A stretch of DNA of 64,000 nt from Carya illinoinensis (taxonomy: Eukaryota; Streptophyta; Magnoliopsida; Fagales; Juglandaceae): positions 9,182,501-9,246,500 of the forward strand of contig NC_056758.1 of NCBI RefSeq assembly GCF_018687715.1, read 5' to 3'. Shown here piece after piece: positions 50,507 to 63,325 of this stretch (the stretch's first letter is position 1; every line of letters starts with the position of its first letter). The notes below the pieces were generated by a model. The model saw only the letters and a list, made by a program, of their open reading frames with translations, was not told where the DNA came from and ran no database searches. The position numbers and the translations under genes are program-made.

Positions 50507-52900
50507 GACCACAAAATTATTCTAATAAAACGGGTGGAGATCTACATCTTGATGATCATGGTCATATCATGATATTTCTTGATCACATTTAATAGAATAT
50601 GCAACTTATATGATCTACATGTCAGTTTTATTTTTCATTCAAACTCTCGTTAGAAAGTCATGATATATAGCAAAGTTGATTTATTACTTTATTGAAAAAT
50701 TGATCGTGCGTCTGGTTTCAGGAAATAGTCATTTGGAAGCTTTAGGTACAATCACACAAGAAATACGAAATATTTTATGTACTCTCACATGTTTTCGACT
50801 AGTAGGCATGCTATTGTCAAACTGTGTATTACATGTATATTCTCGTTTTTTGCATTAACTAATTAGTTTATATGTTTGTTATTCTCTTTTTTTCGTTTTG
50901 GTGCTTGATCACAAATATTTAATCATTTGTTGATTCTAAAATGGAAACATTTGATATCTATAAGATAAAATTAGTAATGACAGAATTTCATGTTAGTTCA
51001 TCCAATATATACAAATCTTCAAACAAAAATTATTCACTCATAAATCTTCAAATAAAATTAGATTCAACAACTTAAGATTGCAATATGAGAGTTCTATTGA
51101 AGATTTGGATAGTGAATGTTCATAAAATATTATCCAAGTTTCTACTGATTAGAATGAAATCAAGAAGTATATGTGAAGCTTATTTTTTCGATGCTGATAT
51201 GGCCATGATACTTTTTTGGGAGCTAAAACCTTAATTTGGAAATGTTTAAAATTATTTTTAATATTAATTTAAAGTCAATGAGAAATATTACATTTCATAA
51301 GTGACTTACATGAACAATTGAAACACATTTAAGTAATATGATCCAAAATTGTATATTATATATCTAATAGATTTAAATGGAATTAATCAAGGCATATATG
51401 TATTGAACCGTATTACATGTCTGGATTTAGCTAGGTATTTTTAGGTACCTAAATCCAAACCCGAGTAAACAATACTAGAAAAGATCACCCCATAAAGAAG
51501 TTCATTAACCTCAAGAAAAAAGTTATACTCTTGCCCATAAAACAAAACTCAGTACTATTTCCAAGCCAGTAGAGGTTTTTTATATTATATATCTAATAGG
51601 TTTAAATGGATAACATTTAAGGTAACTAAAATGAAGAGTACTGTGTTGTCATATTAGCAATTTATTTTAATACGTATAAAAAAAAATCACAGTTACACAT
51701 TAGTAATCTTACTAACAAAATTCCTACTCTGAAACTTTATATAATCTTTTTGAATTAAGCTCTATACATGCACAAATATTGGACATTGAATTTTTTGGCA
51801 TCATTAACTTTATATTATAACTCATCAATTTAATTATATTCTCTCAGTTTCTAATCAATTTATTATTCATATTTTAAAAAATGAAAGTAAAATTTTAAAT
51901 TTATTTTTTGTCCAAACACATTGCTTTGCTATCTTAATAGTTTTGTTTCTAATTTTTGTTTTTATTTAAGTTTGGTTTTGTCATTCTTTGTAACCCTGAG
52001 TTTATAATGATAATATTAGATATTTTTCACAAAGAGTGATGTTAGATACAATCTTAGAGGGTGCAAATTTTGCGCACTCCTTTTGAGACAATATTTATTA
52101 TACATATATATGGTTGTTAAGTATGTATGTAACTACGAAATAATTATTTAATAAGTAGTTGAACTAACATTTACAAGTAATTTTTTTCAAAGAACATCGA
52201 TTATATATAATTTTGACTAACATTTAGTCATAGTGAATTAATATTTACCGTAATGATCATTAAATCATATGAGTTTTCTCTTAAAATATAAATTAATTAA
52301 GAATCAAAATGATAAATGAATTCGAATCTTTGTTCCTAGAAAAAATATTCCTAAATATATATAATATTGACCGCCTTGCATCATGGCATTATATAGAACA
52401 GTCTCAAATTGCCTTTAGCTCTTTTATTTTGTTTTCTTTTTTTAAGCACTCTTTTTATTTTTGGTCGAGTATCTTAAAAATATCGAGAATCCTAAACCAT
52501 TTATAAATCATTCTCAAAGGTCTTAATTACCAGTATACATTATTAAAAAACTAACATTGCAGACACTCATTCCAACTACACTGCGGTACTGCATGGTTCG
52601 CCTAGAGTTGAAGTGTTTTAATAGTCAACCACAAACTTGTGAGAAAGAGTTAATTGCATGGATCACTAGTAGCAGCACTTGGAACTTATCTAGATAAACT
52701 TCTTTTGTTACATAGTTCCTATCTTAGTTATTATACTCTTAGTTGATAAGTCTTATCTGTAACAATGTGCATGTGCTTATCTAAGATTTATTAATTGTTA
52801 GCAAAACTTATCAAATGTAAACTAAACATATCAACTTTGAACTAATAACTAAACATATCAAATATAAATCAACTTTTTTATGCGATATATATTTATATCA
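50507..52900. other. Intergenic, decayed duplicates
   Basis: A fragment at about 51069-51150 matches the N-terminal part of the zinc-finger gene (ATATGAGAGTTCTATTGAAG). The segment 52370-52505 duplicates 34790-34935. No gene was recognised. Confidence 0.5.
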
Positions 52901-52911
52901 AATATAAATAT

Positions 52912-53645
52912 ATGTTCCAATCAATTAATCTGAAATTATATGATCCCTACGGATTCAAAGTGACCCAAATTAGTGATGGCCATACCAGCAAATTAGAATC
53001 TAATACAAGCCATAGCAATAGATCAACAGTTTCATCCTCTAAGTTGTATACTACGAAAATGAGTCCTTTTGTAATGAAGAAGCTCTGGATTACGAGAAAT
53101 TACTTTAAATTTAAGACTTTTAAGGAGCACAAAATTGTCGAATGCAATTCTCACCAATCAACAATGGTCGAGAAGACTCGTTGGAGGAAATGATGGTGCA
53201 AGCCGTTTCATCTTTGGCAAGGACGTACCTCACCAATCCAAATTTCTTCTCTTCCAAATCATTTCTATATTAATGAGTCCATTTCTTATCCCTACTTTTA
53301 CAGAAAGCCAACTATATAAACTTACCATATATCTCCATTTTTTATAAATCATATTTGGACGATACAACAATACATCAGGAAAGGTGTCCACACGTGGTAG
53401 TCGAATTTGAGCCTCGGTGAATGGATTAATTAGATTCAATTATGGAAACCCATCATGTGCAAGCAACCAACCATGCGAGGAACCTTGTAACAACTTGCCT
53501 TGTATTTTGAGAATGTCAAAGTTATAAATCTTGTTTTCTGATGGGTTAAAGAAGTTTCGACACATTCTACTCAAATCATTATTGTATGGAAGTATTAGCC
53601 ATGGGACCTGGCTGAGTTGATGGCTTGGTGTCTTATACTATACGC
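52912..53645 (-). pseudogene. F-box/DUF295 pseudogene B
   Basis: This is a diverged, shorter duplicate of pseudogene A. From the minus strand: KTPSHQLSQVPWLILPYNND, NPSENKIYNFDILKIQGKLL, QGSSHGWLLAHDGF then a TAA, LINPFTEAQIRLPRVDTFPD and VLLYRPNMI. The F-box end is missing, and the C-terminal half (about 52912-53220) survives only as scattered matches. Its INPFTEAQIRLP motif keeps the Gln that is a stop in copy A. Confidence 0.8.
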
Positions 53646-53659
53646 TCAACTTGGTTGTC

Positions 53660-56650
53660 TTATATGTGTTATTAATATGATTTAATAATTTTTGTTACAA
53701 TAGAAGGTAAAGACACCGCAAGCCAAAAAAAAAAAAAATACTACAACTAGGAAGGTAACGTGATAATTCCATAATATGCTAATATAAATGGATGTCTTTA
53801 TACTTTGAATTATATATTTGTCAATCGTGCTCCTTAAATTGTATGATGGAACCTGTGGCCATAATTTTAATTTTAGATCATTTTACAAGTAGTCCCGATG
53901 TAATTTTTAAGAAGAATAATAAAAATAATAACATGTTCTACTTTATATTCTATTTCTAATTTATTTAATTTTTATCACCATTAATTTTTAAAATTTTTAT
54001 CACCCCATTAAAAATAAATAAATTAATTTTAATATTATATTAGTAAATAAATAACCAGATTTAGAAAAGACGATAAAATGTATATATATATATATTTTGA
54101 AAGGTCGGTGCAAAACTTGATTCAAGATAAGAGCTAGATTTCATGATAAAAAGATGGGGAATCAGGTCATAAGGATTTTCAAAAGCCCCCAACTTATTAC
54201 CAGCTGGTTGTTGATCACTGCCAGAACTATCGTATGTAGTTTATTATTCTATTTTGCATTGATGTATCGCTTTATGCTTCATTGATTATTCTCTCATTTT
54301 CTTTTTGGGAGTTGACAAAATGTTTTGATGTTTCCTAGTTGATGCCAAATTAAGATTGAAACCTACAATATATATTAATATCTTGGATAGGATTAGACCA
54401 AATATTACGTATTGGTCTAACCAATTAGACACAAACTTGGATTAGTGAGGTTTTTTTATAACTTCCAATTATCACCTTTAAATCTGATGTGGACTATTTA
54501 TTCAATGATCTCATATTTAATTAGAATTTTTTAAAAGTTGAATTTCCATCATGTATTCAATCACTTCTTAGAGAAAACATTTTGATGAAAGACAGTTGTC
54601 AACAACTTATAAATCAGAATACAATTATACATGCCAATCTATACAAATACAAAAATCCTTATATCTTGTAAAAAAACAATAAAATAAAATAAGTTATTAT
54701 TTAAATTGAACCCAATCATTTGCCAATCATGTCCAACTTAGAAAAGATTATGGGCTCAACTCAGACACGTCTGAGATCAGTCTGAATCAGAGCCCACAAT
54801 AACTTCATGATTTTAAGATAAAGAGGAAGTACTAAAGGATTAGCACATGTAATAAATATTATATAATACTAGTCGCAAATGACTGGAAAGAGTCCCTAAG
54901 GTCTAAATCCATTATATCAAAAGAAAAGCCTTTAATGTTAATGTTGGAAATATGATTGAAGTAGAACAAATTAAAAATAAGGGTAAGTAAATAATCATAA
55001 TATATAGGAGAAGTAAAAAGGATGGTGTTATAATTAATGAAGTGAATAATAAAAATCAATGAATTAAAAAAAATCAAGATGCTTATTAGGAAAGAATCAA
55101 AATCTTCGACATTGAGTTGAGGGATGTTAATGATAAGATCATTAATATATAACATGTCTTATAATTTTCTTTTTTTACAAGATTGATGTATCAAATGTAA
55201 GGTGGTTATGTAAAATTTGATATTTAAATTAGATGGAGTTTAGACTATCCTGCACATTGATTGGTTATTAAATTAGTGCTAAAAATAATTGTAGCATTGT
55301 CATTATTCTAGAAAATAAGTTTACTATTTTAATAGCTGATCAACTGTATAATCAAAGTTACAAATTAGCACGACATAAAAATTATGTTCTTGCAAATGTC
55401 CTGAATGGATAGTGCTTTGCATGGTAACCATCGTAGACATATCAAGCTCATAACCATGTACATATACATGAACACACTAATTCCCATGATCAATTATTTT
55501 TACATAGAAAATATCATATAGCTTTCAGCTGTATATAAAAGGCACAATAGTTTCGGTAAGTTAGCCCCAAATTAAGTGATGGCTAGTAAATGTTCTAGGA
55601 AGTATTCAGAAAATATTGTTCACATTTTTTATGCACATTGAGCATATATGGGACATGAGGGAAAGTTTGACGATGTGGGGTCGCTTCAAAACTACATAAG
55701 GGATAATTATTTTGGTTGCAACATTCTTTACATGGAACCAAAATGTGGAAATCTTTTAAAAAATCGTATCAATATGGAGTAACATTTTAACGAATGACAT
55801 TCAAAGTACATGTCGCTGTTTTGTAGTGTTTTGGTTATATTAAATTATTTATATTAATATAATTTTATAATTTATGTTATTACAGAAAGGAAAGATACTA
55901 AAAGCCAAAGAAAATGAGAAAAATAACATGATGATAAATTTATTGTTAAAAATAATCAAATACTAATACATATACTTTTGTAACTACGATATTTCATTAT
56001 TAAAAATTAGAATTTGTAACAAAATCTTTTTTAATTACTAAAAACGAGTATTTATAATGGATTTTGTTTTAAAATACTAAAAAAGTCATTTGCAATGTAT
56101 CATGTTATGTAACAATGATATTTTGCTACTAATAATGAATTTGCATTGAAATTTAGATATTTTTAAAGCAATCTAGAAACTTAAATGTGAAAAATTTTGC
56201 AAGTTACAAGCAAGTGAATAAATGGGTTAAGTTTATTAAGCACATTCTAAAATTGGCATTCAAACCCCCACAACCATTATTAAAGTAGAAAGAATAATAT
56301 TTTTTTTAAATGATATTTAGAAAGACATTAAATTAAGAATCTAAAAGATAAGAGTGTCATGACTAGTATAAGAACATATTAAGTCCTTACTAATTATTGT
56401 GTTTAAGTGCGTATTATGCTAATTAGTTTCTTGATAAAATGTAAGAACATATTAATTATTGTGTTTAAGTACGTACAATTTTCAATATCATTATTTTACT
56501 AGAACACCAATCACCTTTGGATTTGAAGTGCTTTATTCCCTGATCTGAAGTTATTTTAAATAACACGTATAACTCATGAATGTATTAATTCCCATGATTA
56601 GTTTTACATAAAAAAAAATTATACATATTGTAGCTTTATAAAAAAAAGCC
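53660..56650. other. Intergenic, duplicate of the 37-39.4 kb region
   Basis: About 54560-55380 matches 38540-39400. The zinc-finger relic at 55579-55806 follows. The rest is AT-rich with no gene. Confidence 0.55.
55579..55904 (+). pseudogene. Relic of the small zinc-finger gene, copy E
   Basis: It reads MASKCSRKYSENIVHIFYAH, a TGA, AYMGHEGKFDDVGSLQNYIR, DNYFGCNILYMEPKCGNLL, and then HFNE, a TGA and HSK. The F-x5-L-x2 spacing of a first finger is visible in KFDDVGSLQN, and EPKCGNL is shared with the 32-kb copy. A donor at 55806 and an acceptor at 55884-55885 keep the two-exon layout, and the second exon would add KERY and a stop. Three in-frame stops make it a pseudogene. Confidence 0.5.
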
Positions 56651-56783
56651 AAAAGAAAGATAGAAAATGCTAATACTGGTTTTTCCTCTCTAAGGGTTTT
56701 CCCATGTAGAGGTTTTTTTCTTGTCGCTGTACAGGATCTTTACTGATTTTTGGCGCTTGGAGTTAGAGACATGAAGTTTTACT

Positions 56784-57872
56784 ATGGACGAGGGTTTAGT
56801 GGAGATATATAAGATAATGTCACTTACGGAGAAGGAAAGCGAGGAGGTTATAGTGGAGGTTCACAAATTGCAAGTAGTCGCCCTTAGTGGTGATAATTGT
56901 TTACTGGTTAAATTGCTTTCTGATCGTCATTATAATCGGGAAGCTTTCAAGATGATAATGAAGAAAGCATGGAGGCCGGTCAAGAAAGTTCAGTTCATAT
57001 ATTTGAGCCCTGTCATCATGTTGATAGAGTTTGAATATATTCGTGATAAGGAGCGAGTCATAAGAGATGGTCCCTAGTTTTTTGATAACCAATTGGTGCT
57101 GGTGAAGGAGGTTGAAGGTCACAAACAAGTCCATCAAATACAACTTACTGAGGCTCTTTTATGGGTGCGCTTGCATGATCTCCCTTTGACTGCAAGAAAT
57201 GACTACACTAGCCATTTGATTGAAAATCCTATCGGCGAAGTGGAGGAAGTTGACATTGAAGAGGGAGAAATAGCGTGGGGGAATTCATGCGGGTTAGGAT
57301 TAACATTGATATTACGAAGCCACTGCTACAAGGGAAAATGCTTAATCTTGGTTTTGTTGACCTTGTCTGGGTTAGATTTTCTTATGAACGGCTCTTTAAT
57401 TTTTGTTACTGCTATGGTTGTTTGGGTCATAATCATACGGATTGTGATCTGTGGAAGTCTGGCCAGAGCCAATTTGAAAATGATGGCTTTTCCTATGGAA
57501 GTTGGCTGCCTACAGGTAGTCCAGGCATTAGACGGTGGGCTCAACGGCCATATCAGAGTGATAACGAGAGTTGAGATCCGGCAACTTCTTCGGCGTCTAG
57601 CTTATGTAAGGATGATACTGTCAAGGAGAACAACAAAAATGTCGGTGTCTCTCCAGAGATTACGAAATCTAACATGGGGAAAGAATCAGTCGTTGATCAG
57701 TGAAGATGGGATTCTTGAATCCACGCTTTTGTTGAAATCTTTGAATCCCATTATTCTCGACTCAAATAACTTGGCGTCTAGAAAGGAAACGATTGCTGGT
57801 TTCAGGCCAACTCTTGATGAGGTGATGGCCCAAAACTTGAATTCAGCAAATAGACAGACGGATATCTTGTAG
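56784..57872 (+). pseudogene. LINE ORF1 (DUF4283 and zinc knuckle)
   Basis: It starts MDEGLVEIYKIMSLTEKESE and continues through the RNA-binding-like DUF4283 region (ALSGDNCLLVKLLSDRHYN, AFKMIMKKAWRP). A TAG (57075-57077) interrupts it. ALLWVRLHDLPLTARNDYTS follows, then a frameshift near 57275 and the knuckle CYCYGCLGHNHTDC. The knuckle has only the outer Cys, His and Cys of the CCHC set, because the second Cys position is Tyr. In intact elements this protein binds the element's RNA. Confidence 0.82.
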
Positions 57873-58356
57873 ACGTTAGATGCTTTTAATCCCATGTTCC
57901 TTGGAGTGGATAATATGGCAATTGAGAAGGAAACAGAAGCGGGTTTTAAGCAGACATTAAGTGAGGATAGAGAAAGAGGTGAATTAGGTAAGGCCAAGGT
58001 CTAAATGGGCTTGCAGGATATGTTATAGGGCCCAAAAAAGGAAAGCTAAGCAACGAGGGTGGGCCCATACTCAGCATGAACATAGTCCAAATGGAGGGAC
58101 TGGATCTGATAGGTAGTAAAAGGCATGATGCTTTGCAAGGATCCAAGTGGAAACAGATGTTCACTATTAATAGAGTTTCATCTCCAATTTCAGACAACAC
58201 ACAACGGTTATCCTCAAACCGTAAGCGAAAGGAGAAGATAGAGGATGGTGAGGATATAGATAGAATTACTAAGTGAATGCATGCAAGGAGCATTTCGGCA
58301 AATGAGTCTGGAAAAATCAAGAAATCTATATCGACGGTGGTTGTTGATCAGCACCG

Positions 58357-61105
58357 TTGAGAGCCATGAAACTTCTCAGTTGGAATGTCCATGGGCTTGA
58401 GAACCCACGTGGAATTCGGACCCTTAGTGATTTTATCAAGAAGGGAGCTCTTGACATTGTGTTTCTTCAGGAAACAAGATTACAGGTGTGTGATTTTGGC
58501 TCTTGTAAGTTTATGCTTGGCTTTAGTAACTATTTGGCAGTGCGTAGTGAGGGAAGGAGTGGCGGTATTGCGATGTTGTGGGGATGGGATGTTAATCTAA
58601 TGATTCTGAATTATTCTAAATCCCATATTGATGCATGTGTTACTATGGATGGGACTAGCACCGATAAGTTCTTTATTACAGGGGTTTATGGTCACCCGAA
58701 TCATAGTCTCATATACAGAACATGGGATTTGATTCGATCTTTTATGCAGACATGTGAATGAGGCTTGGTTGATATTTGGAGATTTTAACGAAATCCTTTA
58801 TCAGCATGAAAAGTGGGAAGGATGAAACAAGCTTGAAAGACATATGCTAGACTTTCGTAATGTTGTTAATGATTGTTTGTTGAGGGATATTGGTTTTAGT
58901 GGTCCTAAATTTACTTGGTATAATGGTAAGGAGGCTAGCGCAAGAATTAGTGTACGTCTTGATAGATTTTTTGGGAACCCACAATGGTGGAATCGATTTG
59001 CACAAGCTAGAGTTATACATGAAGGGGCTACTTATTCGGATCATATTCCAATTTGGTTGCACTCAGAGGTAGTTGCTATTGAAAGGAGAATGGAGAAGCT
59101 GTTCAGGTTTGAAGCCATGTGGTTAGGAGAAAGAGGTTGTGACAATATTGTGGAAGCTACATGGAGCAGAGGCACTAAGAGTAATGCTATGGTAGATTTG
59201 ATGCATAAAATTTTAGATTGTGGGCAAAGACTTCAAGCTTGGAATTGATCTAGTTTTGGACATGTGCAGAAGAAATTAAGAGAAGCTAAGCTTAGATTAA
59301 GGCAGTTGTAAGAAAGTAACCCAATGGGGCTAAAAAGGGATGAATAGAAGGCAATTAGGGAAAAGATTCAGAAGTGGCTTGAGCGTGATGAAGTAATGTG
59401 ATGGCAGAAGTCTAAGGCACTTTGGCTTAGGGAGGGGGATCAGAACTCGAAGTTTTTCCATACAAAGGTCTCACACAGAAGAAAGAAAAATTCCATAAGA
59501 CAACTTCAGAATGATGAGGGAGAGTGGCATGAAGGGGAGTTGAGGGATGCTATGATCATAGCAAAAGCCCCAGGGCCCTATGGTATGGCCCCGTTGTTTT
59601 TCCACAAGTACTAGCATTATGTTGGTAATTTTGTCACTCATGTTGTTTTAGATGCTTTAAATACTGGCTCTTTCCTATCTTTTTAAAACCATACTCTTAT
59701 AACATTAATTCCAAAAAAGAAAAACCCAGTGAAAGTAGCAGAATTTAGACCTATTAATCTATGTAATGTGGTTTACAAGCTGATCTCAAAAGTAATAGCC
59801 AATAGACTGAAGAAGTTTTTGCCTAGCATTATCTCGGATTCACAGTGTGCATTTGTGCCTGATCGTTTAATCACAAATAATGTGCTTGTGGCTTATGAGT
59901 TAGTTCACTTTCTAAAGAGGAAGAGGAAGGGTAAGAAAGACTATATGTTCCTCAAACTTGATATGACTAAAACTTACGACTGAGTTGAATGAGATTTCTT
60001 AAAGAAGGTGATGGGTATCATGAGTTTTGATAACAAATTGGTTAACTTGATTATGTACTGTGTTAAAACTGATACTTTTTCAGTATTGGTGAATGGGAAA
60101 CCAAAGGGCAATATGGTTCCAAGTAGAGGCTTAAGATCCATTGTCCCCTTATCTATTTTTTTTTTTTTGTATAATGAAGGGCTCATTTCCTCACTAAAAG
60201 CTGCTGCTACAAGTCATGATATCACTGGGATCAAAATATGTAGGAGTGCTCCATCCATTAATCACTTACTATTTACATATGATTCAGTGATTTTCTGTAA
60301 AGCTAATGTGGGGGAAACTGAGAAGATTCAAGCTTTATTGGAAATATATGAGCATGCCTTGTGAAAAAAGATTCATAAAGAAAAAACAGCAATGGTTTTT
60401 TAGGAAATGTTTTTAGTGAAAGAAAGAATGAGTTGATGCAGTTATGGGGGGTTCATAGAGCTCAACAATATGAAAAGTATTTAGATTTACCCCCTGCTGT
60501 TGGAAGGTCAAAATCTAAAACTTTTTCAGACATCGAGCAAAGAGTATGGAAAAAATTGTAGTGTTGGAATGAACAGTTGCTGTCACAAGGTGGGAGAGAA
60601 ATCTTAATTAAAGCAGTTGCCATGTCCATCCCAACTTATTCAATGAGTTGTTTCCTGTTACCTACTCAATTTTGTACTGAATTGGAAGCAATGATGGCTA
60701 AAGTTTGGTGGGGTCAGAGAAAAGAAGAAAGGAAGATACATTGGTTAAGTTGGCATAACACGTGTGACTCGAAGGGGAAAGGAGGCTTGGGTTTTAAATC
60801 TTTACATGTATTTAATTTGGCTTTGTTAGCCAAACAAGGTTGCATAAAATGTTCAATGTCAGATATTTTCCCAATGGTTCATTTTTAGAAGCTGGACTAG
60901 GAACAAACCCATCTTAAGCTTGGCTAGGTATTTGGCAAGCTAAGAAATTGTTGAGCAAGGCTCTGTATGGAACAGTGGTGATGGGAAGACTGCAAAGTTG
61001 TGGAAGGAGCCTTGGATACCTTGCCACCAAGCTCTAATGTATGAGCACATTGAGATTAGAGATGAATTCAGAGAAGCTTCAGTGGATAGTTATGAACATT
61101 TGATT
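58357..61105 (+). pseudogene. LINE ORF2 (endonuclease and reverse transcriptase)
   Basis: The endonuclease begins MKLLSWNVHGLENPRGIRTL with the catalytic Asn and the Glu of FLQETRL. It continues to IFGDFNEILY (frameshifted near 58760) and ends with VRLDRFF and YSDHIPIWL. RT block 1 is FRPINLCNVVYKLISKVIAN (about 59740) and a later block is DSQCAFVPDRLITNNVLVAYE. The catalytic FADD box reads FTYD (about 60270-60283), losing the first Asp. The C-terminal part has [20 protein letters not shown] and [18 protein letters not shown]. There are stops at 59983 and 60364 among others. It is not functional. Confidence 0.87.
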
Positions 61106-61699
61106 ATATAAGTCAACCCAAACCCAGTCCGTTAAGTTAAACGCATCAAACTTCTAAACTCTAACCCAACCCATTTAGATAACGGGTCGTATTGTGTTAC
61201 CTGCTTTAACTTCTTTAATAATTAATTAGAAATATGTTAACACAACACAATTCATTTAAACTCATTTATTTCATGTAAATGGGTTAAAATAAAACATATA
61301 ACTTATTTAACCTAATTAATATAATTTTACATAAAATTTAAAATCTATATTTATTATTAACTACAATATCTTAAAATATATATCAATATTTTTAAAATTT
61401 TAATATATAGTAAAACCAATACTACAAACTATACAATAAAAAATATGGGTATAAGTTTAAAACTATAATTCCAACAATAAAAACATGAGCATAATGAAAA
61501 ATACTAATGTTACAACTTAACAATAATAAAATTTTAATTTTAAAATAAATTTTAAATTGGTTAAAACGAGTTAATTTCATGTTAGCTAGGTTGACCGATT
61601 ATTGACATGTTTATAAATCTTATCTTAACAAATCAATCGGTTTTAATCTATTAATTTCATATTATATTCATATTAAATTTACGGATATTATTATCCCTA
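61106..61699. mobile_element. hAT-type MITE relative of 20590-21201
   Basis: It shares AACCCAACCCATTTAGATAA then CGGGTCGTATTGTGTTA and a right end ...ATCCCTA with the 20.6-kb element, in the same orientation. No 8-bp duplication could be found on the left, where it abuts the broken LINE, so this copy may be truncated there. Confidence 0.6.
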
Positions 61700-61738
61700 A
61701 CAATGAGACCCACCGAGAGAATGCGTTCAATAGTGAAA

Positions 61739-61754
61739 AGCCCAGCCCAGCCCA
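61739..61754 (-). promoter_or_regulatory. Three overlapping site II motifs
   Basis: AGCCCAGCCCAGCCCA contains three overlapping AGCCCA, i.e. TGGGCT on the other strand, about 215 bp upstream of the zinc-finger start codon. A GGCCCA follows near 61787. Site II motifs are known in promoters of housekeeping plant genes. Assignment is positional. Confidence 0.65.
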
Positions 61755-61966
61755 CGCAGTGGCGGATATCATCAAACAATTTAGAATGGCCCAATTCATT
61801 GCTCGATGCCGCGAGGTCAATTCGCATTTCCCCCTTTTTCCACTTTCCTCGCCTTTCTTCTGATCGATTTGATTGCAATGACCACCGCGGTGTACGTGCC
61901 GCAGTAGGTACTGAAACGAATCAAACAGTGTACGCACATATTCGTAGAAGCAGAGACAGAGGGTGA

Positions 61967-62138
61967 ATGGAAATGGGGGAAGGGAGAGAAGGGGATTGGG
62001 AGTGCAGCGGATGCAAGAACAGGAACTACGCCTTCAGGTCGTTCTGCAACAGATGTAAGCAGCCACGGCTTCTGGTCGACACCAAAACCCCCGCCGACTC
62101 CAAGTGGCTCCCGCGAATCGGCGATTGGATCTGCACCG
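61967..62138 (+). CDS. RanBP2-type zinc-finger protein, exon 1
   Basis: The exon starts MEMGEGREGDWECSGCKNRN and encodes the first finger in full: W-x-C-x2-C-x3-N-x6-C-x2-C (DWECSGCKNRNYAF...CNRC). It ends within a second finger at GDWICT plus one base, followed by GTTAGT. RanBP2 (NZF-like) fingers of this type bind single-stranded RNA or ubiquitin; in plants, proteins with three such fingers are uncharacterised or linked to RNA binding. The start is the first ATG in the exon, preceded by a TGA. The gene continues on the right and is expected to be functional. Confidence 0.9.
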
Positions 62139-63325
62139 GTTAGTTTTTTCCTCTATTGCGCTCCCTTTGTTTGCTTATTTGTTTGTCGGATCTGTTTCTA
62201 TTGACTGTATCTACAATTTCACTTTCAGCCACTTGCTTATTATTAACTTCTTTTCTTTAAATATTGGAACATGATTCGGTTCTAGGGTTTCTTTAAGATT
62301 CCGGAGAAAGATTTTGACAGTTGGATAGGGATTTCTATGATTTTAGTTGATTTCAGTGGTTTGAGTTTTAGGGCTGTAGACGTGTTTTGGAGTTTGCTTG
62401 AAGTAGTAATCGTCCTCTATTGAGCTGCTGCTAGGGTTTTGTTAATAGACCAAAATTACACTTGCTCAATCCAAGTTTTTTTTTTCTTTTTTTCTTTTTC
62501 GACGATAAACTTTGTCTTTAATGGTTGAGTGTTTAAATCGTGTAGAAGGTCTGATTGAGAATTGAGGCATCTTGTTGAGTTTTCTCCAAAACAACATATA
62601 TTATTGGCTTCAGAATATTATTCTTGTTTATGTACTTTTGTTACATTACCAGCTAAGAAATGAAAGATTAGTGTTTGGTAAGCTGAGAAATATATCACAT
62701 GAACATGGAAGTGTTAAAGACTCCGAGAACTAGAACGTAGAACTAGTACCGATGTTGTTCCTTGTTAGGATGCTTGTTACTGGAGAAGTATCATTCATAT
62801 TGACTGTCTGTGGTTTGCAATCACAAATGAATGGCCTTTTTACTGATAGTGCAGTAAGTCTGCATTCTTAAATATCATTTGAAATCTCCGACATATCTGC
62901 TGAAAATGATTACAATAGATTGGCTTTAGAATTGTGGGGAAGTATAAATTTTCATTTAATTGAATTTGAAGAAGGAGATGTAATAATTTTTCAATGCGTT
63001 TCATCCTATATTTTTTTGTAATTACATGGGACACTTCTGAGAATTCATTTTTATGGCTGTTGTAGTATTTGCTATGCCTTTGATTCCATATATGCTGTGA
63101 ACTTTTCATAATAATCTTTAATACATGGGCAGTATTTCTGCTGTTTGTTTTTTGATTTCTAATTTTTTTTCAAGTTGAGATCAGGACTTGCTATCAATTA
63201 GGCTGTTGTTTGTGTTTTTTGTATGTGTATTTTCCTATGGGATGGACTGGGTGGTGTGCGTATTCTTGGCTTCCTTTCTGCCCTGCTGCATTGTGGGTTG
63301 GGTGTGTATGGAAATGGATCAATAG
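62139..63325 (+). other. First intron of the zinc-finger gene
   Basis: A 1187-bp GT-AG intron, T-rich on the coding strand, with no element recognised. Confidence 0.88.

Larger units (their letters stand above)
56660..61105 (+). mobile_element. L1-like LINE, degenerate and 3'-interrupted
   Basis: ORF1- and ORF2-type regions occur in the plant L1 order, each with many stops and frameshifts. An internal deletion near 59550 removes part of ORF2 between endonuclease and RT. The element stops at about 61105, where a hAT-type MITE begins, so its 3' end and poly(A) are missing. Confidence 0.88.
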
